Positions 48,640 through 60,520 are shown, counted from the stretch's first letter. The stretch: DNA of 64,000 nt from Chlorocebus sabaeus (GCF_047675955.1 NC_132917.1:9146501-9210500); one strand, 5' to 3'. Notes: generated by a model from the sequence alone, not told the origin. Translations and numbers: made by a program.

Positions 48640-49107
48640 CTTTTTTTCAATGAGATCTTTTTTAAAAATTCAACTTTTATTTTAGATCGGGGGTACATGT
48701 GTAGGTTCGCTATGTGGGATATATTGCATGATGCTGAGTTTTGGGGCATGATTGATCCTGTCATCCAGGTACTGAGCATAGTACCCGAGAGTTTTTCACC
48801 CCCTCTCCACATCTGTCCCCACTCAAGTAGTCCCCAGTTTCTGTTGTTTGCTGCTTTAATGTTGCCAGTACTCAACATTTAGCTCCCACTTGTAAGTGAG
48901 AACATGCCGTGTTTGCTTTTTGTTCCTGTGTTAATTTGCTTAGGATTATGGCCTGCAGCCATATCCATGTTGCTGCAAAGGACGTGATTTCCTTCTTTTT
49001 CATGGCTGCGTCGTATTCCATGGTGTATATGTACCACATTTTCTTTATCCAGTCCACTGTTGATGGGCACTTGGGTTGATTGCATGTCTTTGCTGTTGAT
49101 ACAAATG
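48640..49107 (-). mobile_element. L1PA/PB 3' end, heavily 5'-truncated
   Basis: Antisense L1 tail: 'ttttagatcgggggtacatg', 'gtaagtgagaacatgccgtg', 'ttcatggctgcgtcgtattc', 'gtccactgttgatgggcact'. Gcatttaaa lies on both sides (48630-48638 and 49108-49116) as target-site duplication. Confidence 0.92.
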
Positions 49108-49129
49108 GCATTTAAAGAATGATTATGAA

Positions 49130-49441
49130 GGCCACATGCAGTTTCTCACACCTATAATCCCAGCACTTTGGGAGGTCGAGGTGGGCGGATCACTTGAGGC
49201 CGGGAGTTTGAGACCAGCCTGGCCAACATGGTGAAACCCTGACTTTACTAAAAATACAAAAATTAGCTGGGTGTAGTAGTGCATGCCTGTAGTCCCAGCT
49301 ACTCAGGAGGCTGAGGCATGAGAATCGCTTGAACCCGGGGGGCGGAGGTTGCAGTGAACCAAGAATGCACCACTGTACTCCAGCCTGAGCAACAGAGCAA
49401 GACTTTGTCTCAAAAAAAAAAAAAACAAAAAAACAAAAAAA
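49130..49441 (+). mobile_element. Alu element (S-like)
   Basis: Sense Alu with a long A-rich tail. 'atgattatgaag' before and 'agatgatgaag' after look like target-site duplication. Confidence 0.92.
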
Positions 49442-49554
49442 AGATGATGAAGCCTGGTTTTGGCCAGCACTCCAAGCGCGCCGCTCAGGCCTGTCCCGTC
49501 GTAACGCCCTCAGAGGCTGCTGCTGCCCTGACCGCAACCCTCAGCTTGCCTCAG

Positions 49555-49850
49555 TTTGTAGTTTGCCAACAAGGTACATCCCTAAATGTAAACAATTTAG
49601 TTTTGCCTATTTTTGAAGTTTTTATACTGCTTGTATTCTTTTGCTCAACATTTTTGTCACATTCACTTACGTTCTGGGGTGAGTTTGTTCTCTTCTGTTG
49701 CTGTGTAGCATTCTGTTGTATGAATGTCCATCATCAGTTTATTCATTTTACCATTGACATTTTGGTTTATCCGTCAGGGGCTGTTTTGAGGAGTGTTAGG
49801 ACAGCCTGTCCATGTCTTCTGTTGCAGATGTATATTTACTCGGAGTAATT
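49555..49850 (-). mobile_element. Old L1 3'-end fragment
   Basis: 'tgtgtagcattctgttgtat' and 'tttattcattttaccattga' are antisense L1M 3' blocks. Strongly diverged. Confidence 0.65.
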
Positions 49851-51920
49851 TTAATTTTTTAAGATGATACGAAAACGCTCCCTTCTCATTTGTCCTTAGG
49901 CACACACTTGCCTCAGCTGTGACTTAGCTCAGATGTCTATTTGATCTTAATTCTTGGTGACACCTGCTATTCTTCAGGCCTGGCTTTATTCCCAGAAGGA
50001 GGGAGGTTCATTATTGCTCTGGCTTTAAACGGAGCCCACAGGCCACAGTGCGAGTCTGTGCTTCCCAAAAGGCTTCTGGAAATATTTGACACTGTCATTA
50101 ATGCTCTGTGTTACTTTCTGAAGAGTTGAACGTGTGGTGAGACAAAGGTGGCGTCGAATGTCTGTCCGACTCTTCTTGGCAAAGCCACCCTTGGGGCACA
50201 GACCTGGGTGTGTTTTGTTTTGTGTTTTGTCTACTGTATTTCAGAAATGTCCCTTCTTCTCAGCCTGGCCTTTCGTCTGTGGAACAAGGGGAGAGAAAAT
50301 GGGACAGAAGAGCAGAGCGTGCTGGGGCTGCCTGAGTGCTGCAGGCCTCTGCTCTCCCCAGGGCGGCATCTTTGAGTTTCAAGAAGGAAGCCAGTCCCTT
50401 CCCACCCTGATGGTTCGCGTTGAGAACTCAGGGTGCTGGGGACAAACCGGTGCTCTGCTGCCTGCAGTGTGGGCTCCTGGTCAGGGTTGGGAGGAGCGGG
50501 GTGCAGGGTCTGCTGGTGCTGTGGGAGAGGCATTTTGTATGGATCATTGAGGCCAGGGGTCAGCAAACCTTTTCTGTGAGGGGCCAGATATAGTAAATAT
50601 TTTAGGTTTGGCGGACCTCAAGGCTGTTATGTAGGTACTTACATAAGACAGGTGATAAATATCTACAGATTTTTTATTAATGAAATTCAAAATATAAAAA
50701 TAGTAATGGAGTACAATTTTTTTGGTAATGCAGGTCTCCTAGGGGGAAGAGAGGAATTATTTTGAGGGGTATAATATTTATCTTAATTAGTTGGGGTTCA
50801 GTTGGTCTTTCCTGTGACCCTGTCATTGCGTTCATTGGAAATGTTCATCTGGAAACACTGTTCACTCACGGTTGGATAAAAGCTGGCCTGCAGGCCCCAT
50901 GTGCCCACCCTAAGCCAGGTCATCTCCTCAGATAGTGGGCTTGGCCCGCACCATCCAGCCTGTGGTGACACAAGGTGGAGGCCCCATAGGGTTCTGTGGG
51001 GACCAAAAAGAGGTAGAGGAGTCCCCACACGGAGAAGGGTGGCCACGGGGTGATGTTGACGCGGAGCCCACGGAGGAACCATGGCCAGGGCCTCCGGGTG
51101 ACCCCAGAGGTGCTGGCACCGCCCTCAGGCGGTACAGTGGGGCCGACGAATGAAGGAAGAGAAGCATGGGGTTGGGGACATTCAGAGGCCACTGTGCTGC
51201 GTGAGTGGCTGTAGCTCTTGCAGAAGGTAGCAAGGCCCGAGGAACTGAATTTGAAATTTTAATGAATCTTGACTGAAACATTCCTCTGTGGCTACCCTGT
51301 TGGATAGCACAGGTGTGGAAAATGAGTGAACAGCTTTGTGGTGGTCTCTCCTGTGGTGGACTTTCCTTACTCGCACTGCGCGCCATCCTTACTGTCTCCA
51401 CACACTGTCCCCGTCCCCTGTCCTGGCTCCAGCTCAGCTGAGCGGCAGAGATTGGAAGAGGCCCCTCGGTAACTAGAGAGGAACCTATAGAAGAGTTTGG
51501 GAACTCCTAACAGATGCTTTAAAGTGGTTGAAAACAGTGGTTTTCCTTGGAATTATTTGGGACACATCCCCCCCTCTTGTTTTTGTGATAAATTCACTCT
51601 GTAAAACTTGTTTGACAGACTGAAGGTCAGCTTCCGCCTGGCCCCTGAGGATTAATGAGGTCTGGCCAGCCGGCAGCTGCAGCGCAGGCCCTGCTCCGGT
51701 CTCGCGGTCCGTTCGGTTCTTGCCTTTGTTCGTGGTTTTTACACGTAAGTTCCCGTGAAAGTTGCTTTTTTCCCCACTCCAAGCTAGAGTGGAGTTTTCG
51801 TTTGGGGAGCATGGTAGTTGAGTGCCTGGGTCTGGTTAGAATTCTCAGCCTGGTGGGTAGACACCTTTACTTCCTGGAGACTCAAGCTTTGTTATTTTTT
51901 GTTACTCTAAGATTTCAGTA
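49851..51920. other. Mostly unique intron sequence
   Basis: Holds a hAT-type fragment (50552-50640). 50880-51480 is GC-rich but shows no CpG island or exon that I recognise. Confidence 0.5.
50552..50640 (+). mobile_element. hAT-Charlie-type DNA transposon fragment
   Basis: 'ccaggggtcagcaaacctttt' then 'gggccagatatagtaaatat' and 'ttaggtttggcggacc' match a common hAT-type element end. The remainder decays beyond recognition. Confidence 0.6.
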
Positions 51921-52279
51921 TTTTTTTTTTAGTTTTAATTATTGTGGGTACATAGTAGGTGTATATTTTTATGGGGTACATGAGATATTTTGATACAGGC
52001 ATGCAGTGCGTAATAATCACATTAGGGTAAACGGGGCCTCCATCACCTCAAAGCATTTAGCCTTGTTTTGTGTTACATCTCAATTATACTCTTATTTTTA
52101 AATGTACGATAAATTATTGTTGACTTCTATCACCCTGTTTCTATCAAATACTAGATCTTATTCATTCTATCCACCTATATTTTTGTACCCATTTGCCATC
52201 CCCACTCCCACCCCAACTACCCTTCCCAGCCTCTGGTAACTGTCCTACTCTCAGTCTCCATAAGTTCAATTGTTTTCGT

Positions 52280-52939
52280 TTTTTTTTTATGGCTGTCTTC
52301 AGTTTATTGCATGAAGGAGTTACACTAGTCCAAGTTAAAAGTGGATCCCAAATGGTTACATTATACAAGCTGTGAGGTTTTTAGACTTGTGACAAGGGAC
52401 AGAAAGGAAATTCTACTCATTGCAAGGAAATCCTTACTTAAGCTACAGTGAGCCACAAGCGTTTAAACCCCATGAACCTTCAGCTGATCGTCCTTAGCCA
52501 GTCCAGTCTCTACGAGGAATTGGCATAATATGTATTCTTGCGCTGGTCACCCTGTAGCTGAATTACTTCTCCGTATTCTGGATGCTCAATTACAGTACCA
52601 TTGCAGGCAAACTTCTTCTTAAACGCCTTCACTGGTTTCTTTTTATTGTAATCATCAGTGATCCCTTGGACAGTAGTAAGGGTCTTCCTGCCATTTCTCT
52701 GTTGAATTCTTATGTGGATATAATCCTCAGTGCCAGCAGGAAGCAGGTCATCACCCTTAGTTGCATCAGCAAAGGAGTTGAAAGTGGAGGTTCTGGATAG
52801 TGGACATACGACACGTTTCACTTTCCTCAGTGGAAACGGTCTGCGGAAGATGGCGGGCAGTGGGTACGGAACGTAGGGAAGCAACAGGGGCTCAAGGGGG
52901 AGGCTCCTGAGTCCTTGGCAGCGGCTCAGTGACTGGGGA
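52280..52939 (-). pseudogene. EIF1P: EIF1 processed pseudogene inside L1
   Basis: EIF1 (SUI1) is the translation initiation factor that helps the ribosome choose the start codon. This minus-strand copy has no introns, keeps a 3' UTR with an AATAAA-type signal (52303-52308 on the other strand) and has a short A-tail (T-run 52279-52288). The start codon corresponds to 52807-52805 and the former stop to 52465-52463. Recognisable protein includes KGDDLLPAGTEDYIHIRIQQ and VKAFKKKFACNGTVIEHPEYG. A 2-base deletion near 52780 shifts the frame around codon 9. A 5-base insertion near 52530 shifts it again and leads to an early stop at 52510. L1 flanks repeat tgttttcg / tgttttga. It is a dead retrocopy, though the middle is still open. 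The symbol is generic; the numbered locus name is unknown. Confidence 0.94.
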
Positions 52940-54599
52940 TGTTTTGATTTTTTTTTTAACTCCCACAAATAAGTGAAAACATGGAGTGTTTGTCTTTCTG
53001 TACGTGGCTTATTTCCCTTAACATAATAACCTCTGTTTCCATCCACGTCATTGCAGATGACAGGATGTCATTCTTTTTTATGGCTGAATAGTACTCCATT
53101 GTGTATATGTGCCACATTTTCTTTATTCATTAATCTGTTAATGGGCACTTAGATTGTTTCCAAATTGTGGCCATTGTGAATAGTGCTACAATAAACATGG
53201 GAGAGCAGGTATCTCCTTAGTATACTGATTTCCTTTCTTTTGGGTATATACACAGCAGTGGGATTGCTGCATCATATCATATCTCTATTTTTAGTTTTTT
53301 GAGGAACCTCCATACTGTTCTCCATAGTGATTGTACTAATTTACATTCCCACCAGTAGTGTACTGGTGTTCCCTTTTCTCCACATCCCCATAAGCATTTG
53401 TTATTGCCTGCCTTTTGCATGTAAACCGTTTTAACTGGGGCGAGATGATATTGTAGTTTTGATTTGCATTTCTTGGATGATCAATGATGTAGAACACCTT
53501 TTTGTATGCCTGTTTGCCATTTGTAGGTCTTCTTTGGAGATATGTCTATTTAGATCTTTTGCCCATTTTAAAATTGGATCATTAGATTTTTTTCCTGTAG
53601 AGGTGTCTGAGCTTCTTACATATTTTGGTTATTCCTTGTCAGATGGAGAGTTTGCAGATATTTTCTCCTACTCTGTGGGTTGTCTTATCACTTTGTTGAT
53701 TGTTTCCTTTGCTGTGTAGAAGCTTTTTAACTTGATACGATCCCATTTATCCATTTTTGCTTTGGTTGCCTGTGCTTGTGGGGCATTACTCAAGGAGTCT
53801 TTGCCCAGACCAGTGTCCTGCAGTTTCTCCATTTCTTATAGGAGTTTGATAGTTTGAGGTCATAGATTTAAGTCTTTAATCCATTTTGATTTGATTTTTG
53901 TATATGGTGAAAGATAGAGGTCTAGTTTTATTCTTCTGAACATGGATATCCAGTTTTAAGCACAATTTATTGAAAAAATTGTCCTTTCCCCAGTGTATGT
54001 TTTTGGCACGTTTGTCAAAAATGAGTTCACTGCAAATGTAAGGATTTATTTCTGGGTTCTCTATTCCTTTAGTCTATGTGTCTTGTTTCTATGCCATTAC
54101 CATACTGTTTTGGTTACTATAGCTCTATAGTATAATTTGAAGTCAGGTAATGTGATTCCTCCAGTTCTGTTTTCTTTGCTTAGGATAGCGTTGGCTATTT
54201 TGGGTCTTTTGTGGTTCTGTATAAATCTTAGGGTTATTTTTTCTATTTCTGTGAAGAACAGCATTGGTATTTTGATGGAGATTGCATTGAATCCGTAAAT
54301 TGCTCTGGGTAGTATGGACATTTTAACAATATTGATTCTTCCAATTCACAAATATGGAATATCTTTTCATTTTTTTGGTGTCCTCTTCAATTTCTTATAT
54401 CATCATTTTATAGTTTTCACTGTAGAGATCCTTTACTTCTTTGGTTAATTCCTAGGTATTTAATTTTATTTGTAGCTATTGTAAATGGGATTGTTTTCTT
54501 GATTGCTTTTTCAGATTGTTCGCTGTTGACATATAGAAATGCTACTAGTTTTTGTATGTTGATTTTGTATCCTGCAACTTTACTGAATTTATTTATCAG

Positions 54600-55319
54600 T
54601 GTAACCACCCAACGGGTTCACCTTGCCCACTGCTGCCTAGGCAGAGCTGATTTATCAAGACAGGGGAATTGCAGTACAGAAAGAGTAATTCATGCAGAGC
54701 CAGCTGTACAGGAGACTGGAATTTTGTTATTATTCAAATCCGTCTCCTGGAGAATTTGGGGATCAGTTTTTAAGGATAAGTTGGTGTGTCAGGGCCAGTG
54801 AGTTGGGAGTGCTGATTGGTTGGGTCAGAGATGAACTCATAGGGAGTCAAAACTATCCTTTTGTTCTGAATCAGTTCCTGGGTGGGGGCCACGGGACCAG
54901 ATGAGCCAGTTTATCGATCTGGGTAGTATCAGCTGATCCATTGAATACAGGATCTGCAAAATATCTCCAGCGCTGATCTTACGTTTTGCAATAGTGATGT
55001 TATCCCCATGAGCTCAGAATCTTGCAGCCTCCAGCTGCATGACTCCTAAACCATAATTTCTAAACTTATGGCTAATTTATTAGTCCTGTAAAGGCTGTTC
55101 AGTCCCCAGGCAGGAAGAGGGGTTTATTTTGGGAAAGGGCTATTGTTGTCTTTGTTTCAGAGCTAAACTATAAACTAAATTCCTCCCAAAGCTCGTTCAG
55201 CCTAGGCCCAGGAATGAACAAGGACAGCTTGGAGGTTAGAAATAGGGTGGAGTCAGTGACGTCAGACCTCTTCCACTGTAATAATTATGTCAGTTATAAT
55301 TTTTGCAAAGGTAGTTTCA
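54600..55319 (-). mobile_element. Solo LTR, ERV class I type
   Basis: A 720-bp block begins TGTAACC and ends GTTTCA on the + strand (TG...CA ends), with a 4-bp target-site duplication, tcag, at 54596-54599 and 55320-55323. Four bases fit class I retroviral integration. On the minus strand it has a TTTAAAAAC TATA-like site and an AATAATAAC stretch near the likely end of the R region. No internal retroviral genes are present, so it is a solo LTR left by recombination. I cannot name the exact LTR family. Confidence 0.85.
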
Positions 55320-55520
55320 TCAGTTCTGATAGTTTTTTGATGGCGTCTTTAGGTTTTTCCAAATATAAGATCACATCATCTGCAAACAAGGCTAGTTCAA
55401 CTTCTTCCTTTCCAATTTGGAGGCCCTTTATTTCTTTCTCTTGTCTAATTGCTCTAGCCAGGACTTCTAGTGCTGTTTTTATATATAGTTGGCATAAGAT
55501 GGTTTCTGGCACTCAATCTT

Positions 55521-55821
55521 TTTTTTTTTTTTTTTTTTTGAGAGAGAGGCTCATTTTGTCGCCTAAGCTAGAGTACAGTGGTGTGATCTCCGCTCACTGC
55601 AACCTCTGTCCCCGAGGTTCAAGCGAGTCGCCTGCCTCAGCCTCCTGAATAGCTGGGATTACGGGCGCACACCACCATGCCCAGCTAATTTTTGTATTTG
55701 TAGTAGAGACAGAGTTTTACCATGTTCAGGCTGGTCTGTGGAACTTCTAACCTCAAGTGATCTGGCCACCTCAGCCTGCCAAAGTACTGGGATTATAGGC
55801 ACGAGCCACTGCGTCTGGCCT
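55521..55821 (-). mobile_element. Alu element (S-like)
   Basis: Reverse-complement Alu at the 5' end of the L1. 'actcaatctt' before and 'gctcagtctt' after are a slightly decayed target-site duplication. Confidence 0.93.
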
Positions 55822-55834
55822 AACGCTCAGTCTT

Positions 55835-56269
55835 AAACAGTCATTCTAGCTTTTCGTCCTGACCAAGTTTAATTTTAATTGTCTATAAATATGCACCATA
55901 AGGAAGGGTGTGTTTCTGAATAGGGAGGTAATTGCTTTTCCTGCTTGCAATTTTAATTAAAAATTACCTCTTCTACCTACCTCACCTGTTTAACAGATTG
56001 TAGAAAAGCAAGTTTATGCACTCGTCCCTGAGTTCAGGAAGCACTGCTTCCTCTTCAGTAACAAAGGTACAAGATTCCATATGGTGACCTATTTTTTCAA
56101 GAGTTTTTTTGCAGTAAATGGCCAGGGAGGGGTGTGTCCCATGACATAATATGGGAGGAAATTTGTCAGAGTTCAACTGTGTTATTAAGGTATGTTGTCT
56201 GTGATCAGCCTTTTACATTGAAGTTTACCACTGCTTCCAGTCCCATGTTTTGTTTTTTCGTTTGTCTGG
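55835..56269. other. Unique intron sequence
   Basis: Nothing recognised. Confidence 0.55.
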
Positions 56270-56562
56270 TTTTTTTTTTTTTAAAAGAGACAGGGTCTGT
56301 CTGTCACCCAGGCTAGAGGGCAGTGGCGCAATCATGGTTCACTGCAGCCTCCAGCTTCTGGATTTAAGTGATCCTCCTTCCTCAGCCTGGGATTACAAGT
56401 GTGTGTTCCCATGCCCGGCTAACTTTTGTTTTTATTTTTTGTAGAGACAGGGTGTCACTATGTTGGCCAGGCTCGTCTCAAGCTCCTGGCCTCAAACATT
56501 CTTCCCTCCTTGGCCTCTCAAAGCGCTGGTATTATAGTAGGTGTGAGCTACTGCATCCAGCT
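56270..56562 (-). mobile_element. AluJ-like element
   Basis: Reverse-complement, diverged Alu with several small deletions, from a T-run to 'gtgagctactgcatccagc'. Confidence 0.88.
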
Positions 56563-57771
56563 TAGTCCTTGTGTTTTTAGCACAGTTGACCCAAACTCCT
56601 GTAGACACAAGGTCACTCTATCATCTGTGTGAGTATCAGAGGCAGGAGGGCTGGAATCTGGTTGAGAGAGGCAGCACAGATCTCCCTGGCTGGCTTTTCC
56701 AGAATGGCTACTGCCCAGCTTTAGCCCTGAATGGCTTTTGAACCATGGGTTCCAGCCAGTTCCCTCTTTTTTGCGTAGCCTCTCCCTGAATGCACCTCCT
56801 GCCTGCCCTGATCCATTACCCTCCCTGTGGCCTGAGTAGCCTTCAAACACAGCTCTCCCCTATCCCCTCTGTGTAGCACTGTTGCCTGGCACTTAAGCCC
56901 CTGCCTTTTGGGCTCATCGTTCTTTCCTGAGCTGCTTCTTGAGTCCTGTGCTGTGGCAAGCTCTCTGGTAGGCACTGGGGATACAATGAACAAATATCAG
57001 TGACTGACCTTAGAAGAAAGCATTAAAAAAACTAAAAAGAGCTGGTACGATTAATTTTGTTGATATTTTCTGTAACCTAAGATGTCTACAATATTGTTTT
57101 AACGTGGCACTTAGCCACATTTCAAGTGCTCTGTAGACGTGCTGGTAGCTGCTGTAGTGGACGGCGCAGGTCTAGAGGCAGAGCTGGACAAGTTCAAAAA
57201 GCAGTTCTGTGCATGTAGTAAGTCTTGGGCTCCTGTTTTTGTTGTTAATTTGTGTTTCTCTAGGGGCTTATCTTTTGCAAGATTGTGAATTCCAAGAAGG
57301 CACAGGCATTGCCTTGTCCTGTTTTCCTCACCATTGTGTCAGTAATACCTTGCAGGTAGAAGGTGATCATGCCATTTTATCTGATGAAATGCTAAGCGCA
57401 GGGCATTATGGGAAAAGCTAAGATGAGAACCTGCCACCCTGTTGGGGAGGTGGGGAGGCATCAGAGTCCTTCTTAGGAGGAGGAGACCCCTCTGAACCAG
57501 TGAGTCGGGTCAAGGATGATATTCTCAGGAGAGAGAAGTGTGTGCACATGCTGGGAAGACAGCAGGTGGAGGGGGAGCCACAGGTAGCTCGTTATGATGG
57601 AAGCTTGGGGTACATGTGAAAGTGGAGGAGAATGTCAGACACTGACGCTGGAGAAGCAGGCAGAGCTCAGGTGATCAGGTTTTTAAAGCTTGCTAAAGTT
57701 ATTATTCTGAGAACACCAGGAAGCCTTATATAGTGCCTGGACTGGGACCTGCCCCTCAAGCCTTCCTGTGT

Positions 57772-57773
<2 letters not shown>
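56563..57773. other. Mostly unique intron sequence
   Basis: 56940-57000 resembles an L2 end ('ctggtaggcactggggatac'). No gene is recognised. Confidence 0.5.
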
Positions 57774-57820
<47 letters not shown>

Positions 57821-58101
57821 AGACAGAGTCTCACTGTGTTGCCCAGGCTGGAGTGCAGTGGCACGATCTTGGCTCACTGCAACCTCCATCTCCCAGGTTC
57901 AAGCAGTTCTTTTGCCTCAGCCTCCTGAGTAGCTGGGATTACAGGCACCCACCACCACACCCGGCTAATTTTTGTATTTTTAGTAGAGACAGGGTTTCAC
58001 CATGTTGGCTAGGCTGGTCTCGAACTCCTGACCTCAAGTGATCCGCCCGCTTCGACCTCTGAAAGTGTTGGAATTACAGGCGTGAGCCGCTGCGTGTGGC
58101 C
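57774..58101 (-). mobile_element. Alu element with a 46-base T-run
   Basis: Reverse-complement AluS-like element. Its tail is an uninterrupted run of about 46 T (57774-57819). The head ends 'gccgctgcgtgtggcc'. Confidence 0.93.
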
Positions 58102-58794
58102 TCTTTCTTCTTTATTCATGAGGTGTTTTCTCCCTTTACACTTCCTGGCCCATGGAAGATGCTTAGAATGGTGGCTGACTTCTAATGCTTCCAGAGAACC
58201 TGACAGGCTGGCATTGGTGTCTTCCACTGTCTGTGGGGAGGCTTAGAAAGAGGAGCGGCTTTTATTAATGTTATGAGTGTGGATCAGATCCTGCTGTAGC
58301 CAATGGCAAAGCCTGGGCAGGCCCAGATTCTGCGAGAGTGCTAGGCTGCATGGTCCCAAATCAAATGTGCTTTTCAAGAATGGCCCCTCACCTGGGATGG
58401 GGAACTTTGAGCTCTGAGGAGCACAGTGAGCTGGCACCTCTGTGTGTGAGAGCTGTGCTCTCTGACCTGTGGTCTAAGCTTCGGGACCTGGTGTTTCTGG
58501 CACAGCCCTGAGCACAACCTCACTCTGCCCACTAGTGCTGGCCGAGCCTGGCCTGGGCCCTGCAAGTCTGTGGCTGGCAGATTGGGGAGGAAAAGTGATG
58601 AGACTGCATGGAAAAGAGAATTTAATTGTGATTTTCCTGAGTTATTTACCATTTCCAAATCCCCTCTTATATCTTGAAGGAAGGTAGGAATGGATCAGAG
58701 ATGACCACTTGGGAAAATACGAGTTAACTCAATGTACGAAATCTCAACTCATCTTGTATCAGTGACTCTCTGCTCTTTAGTATGGCAGAAAGGA
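58102..58794. other. Unique intron sequence
   Basis: Nothing recognised. Confidence 0.55.
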
Positions 58795-59100
58795 ATGCCT
58801 TTTTTATTTAAATAAACATTTTTAGTTTTAGGTTCACAGCAAAAATGAATGGAAAATACAGAAACTTTCCAAATACCCCTGCCCCTTGACATGCATAGCC
58901 TTCTCCATTATTAACATCCTGCACTACAAGTGGTACGCTGGTGACCCTCAGTGAACTGACAAGGACACATCACTGTCACCTATATCTTTACTTCATGTTA
59001 GGGCTCACTCTTGTACATTCCAAGGGCTTGGACAAATGTGTAATGACATGATTATAACTTCTTTTTGTATTGCAACCACTCCGTCAAATGTCTGGTGCCT
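58795..59100 (-). mobile_element. Old L1 3'-end fragment
   Basis: 'ttttagttttaggttcacag', 'ccttctccattattaacatc' and 'gctcactcttgtacattcca' are antisense L1M 3' blocks. Confidence 0.75.
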
Positions 59101-59502
59101 TGTGATCATTTTTCCATTTAAAATTGTCAGCACTAATCATGTCTGTTTTTAGCATCCAATAAAATTATCATCGTGGCATTAGAACTAGGGCTTACGATTC
59201 TGCTATGGAAAACTGGTTCAAAAGGTGATTTCAGGAAGGCTGGAAGTCCAGAATCCATTGCTCTCAGGAGCTGTGCTGTGTTTCGGATGATAGGTCATTG
59301 CAGGTTTTTATGATCTAAACTTACTATGGGGTAATAACGGACACTGAATAGCAGTGGTTATTATGTGCCAGTAGCTGTAGGGCAGGGTGCTTCCTTTAGT
59401 TTTTATAGGGTAGCCTGTGATTGGCATGACTATCCCAGTTCACAAATGTTCTCTCCCTCCAGTCACATGTCACCCTTTGCTTTTCTATGTTGTTTAAGGG
59501 TT
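59101..59502. other. Unique intron sequence
   Basis: Nothing recognised. Confidence 0.5.
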
Positions 59503-59517
59503 AAAAGGACTTTTTAC

Positions 59518-59807
59518 CCAGCATGTTGGGAGACTGAGGCAGGTAGATCACCTGAGGTCAGGAGTTTGAGACCAGCCTGTCTAACATGGTGAACCCCGTC
59601 TCTACTAAAAATGCAAAAATTAGCTGGGCGTGGTGGCGTACCCCTGTAATCCCAGCTACTTGGGAGGCTGAGGCAGGAGATTTGCTTGAACCCAGGAGGC
59701 AGAGGCTGCCGTAAGCCGAGATCGCGCCACTGCACTCTGGCCTGGGCGACAGAGCGAGACCCTGTCTCAAAAAAAAAAAAAAAAGAAAGAAAGAAAAAGA
59801 AAAGAAA
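59518..59807 (+). mobile_element. 5'-truncated Alu with target-site duplication
   Basis: Sense Alu that begins at about Alu position 30 ('agcatgttgggagactgagg') and ends in an A/GA-rich tail. Flanking 'aaaaggactttttac' and 'aagaggacttcttac' form a decayed duplication, so it was truncated on insertion. It is the nearest Alu to the ASAP2 exon. Confidence 0.92.
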
Positions 59808-59875
59808 AGAGGACTTCTTACCTTTGTATCTGTTGTGAAAGTCAAGGTGTAATTAAATTTCCAGGTGTGATTAGT

Positions 59876-59960
59876 CGTTGAACAAATACTGTTTGAGTGC
59901 CTCCTATGTGCTGGACATTGTGAGTGCCATAGACAACTGCCGTGTAGTAGCTGCTCTATA
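59876..59960 (-). repeat. L2 3'-end fragment
   Basis: 'gttgaacaaatactgtttga' and 'gcctcctatgtgctggacat' follow the antisense L2 end. Confidence 0.45.
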
Positions 59961-59984
59961 AGTACTTGCTGAATATTATATATG

Positions 59985-60090
59985 TGAGTGCCTCTATCTA
60001 ATTATTCAACCCTGCAAAGTGGGCATTGTTCCTGCTGGTTTCTGGAGAAGAAATCTGAGGCTTGGGAAGCAACAGGACCCGTCTTCTAAC
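59985..60090 (-). repeat. MIR fragment
   Basis: 'caaccctgcaaagtgggcat' and 'gaagaaatctgaggcttggg' are an antisense MIR pattern. Confidence 0.45.
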
Positions 60091-60520
60091 ACAGCTTACA
60101 AGCTAATGATATTTGGATTTTTTAAAATCCAGAGTGGGGTTGCTTACACCTTGTTAGGGCTCTGTAGGGGGAAGGGGCGCAGCCACGGTGGGAGTCCCTA
60201 GCGGGCAGGCACATCCCGGAGCCTTGCTGGTAACCAGGGAGAACTGAGAGTTCGGCTGGGGTAACTCACTTCACTGCAGAGCGCTCGCGCCCAGCAGGTG
60301 CTGTGGGCAGGAGACAGCTCGCATGCTGTAGGAGGAGGAGTTGGTTTTCAGTAATTGCAACAAACTTCTGCTTAGTGCCATTTGGAAACCAGTCTTCCAC
60401 ACCACACTGAGGGCTTGTCTCCCAGAAACAGGTGCAGAGGGACCTGGCAGAGGCAAGCAGGGCCTTCAGAGTAGCACTCAACGTGGTGCTTGCTGCTAGT
60501 GTGGTCTCAGCACAAACACA
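60091..60520. other. Unique intron sequence before the ASAP2 exon
   Basis: No repeat is recognised. GC is a little higher than in the flanks. Confidence 0.55.

Larger units (their letters stand above)
51921..55485 (-). mobile_element. Long antisense L1 (L1PB/L1MA-like), interrupted by a retropseudogene and an LTR
   Basis: The + strand shows the L1 reverse complement from the T-tail (51921-51930) to the reverse transcriptase region. The minus strand gives ORF2 pieces at 54321-54097 (MSILPRAIYG...) and 55512-55294, where FADD (55375-55386) is the reverse transcriptase active-site motif. An EIF1 processed pseudogene sits at 52280-52939 and a solo LTR at 54600-55319. The 5' end, before the reverse transcriptase core, is missing. 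Confidence 0.9.

Noticed and set aside
50880..51480. GC-rich stretch as a possible promoter or CpG island
   Set aside because: CpG pairs are not dense enough by eye, and no first-exon or transcript-start signal was recognised.
52510..53046. 178-codon frame that looks like an intact EIF1-like protein
   Set aside because: Only the middle is EIF1; the first part comes from former 5' UTR and L1, the end is a frameshift product, and the copy is a processed pseudogene.
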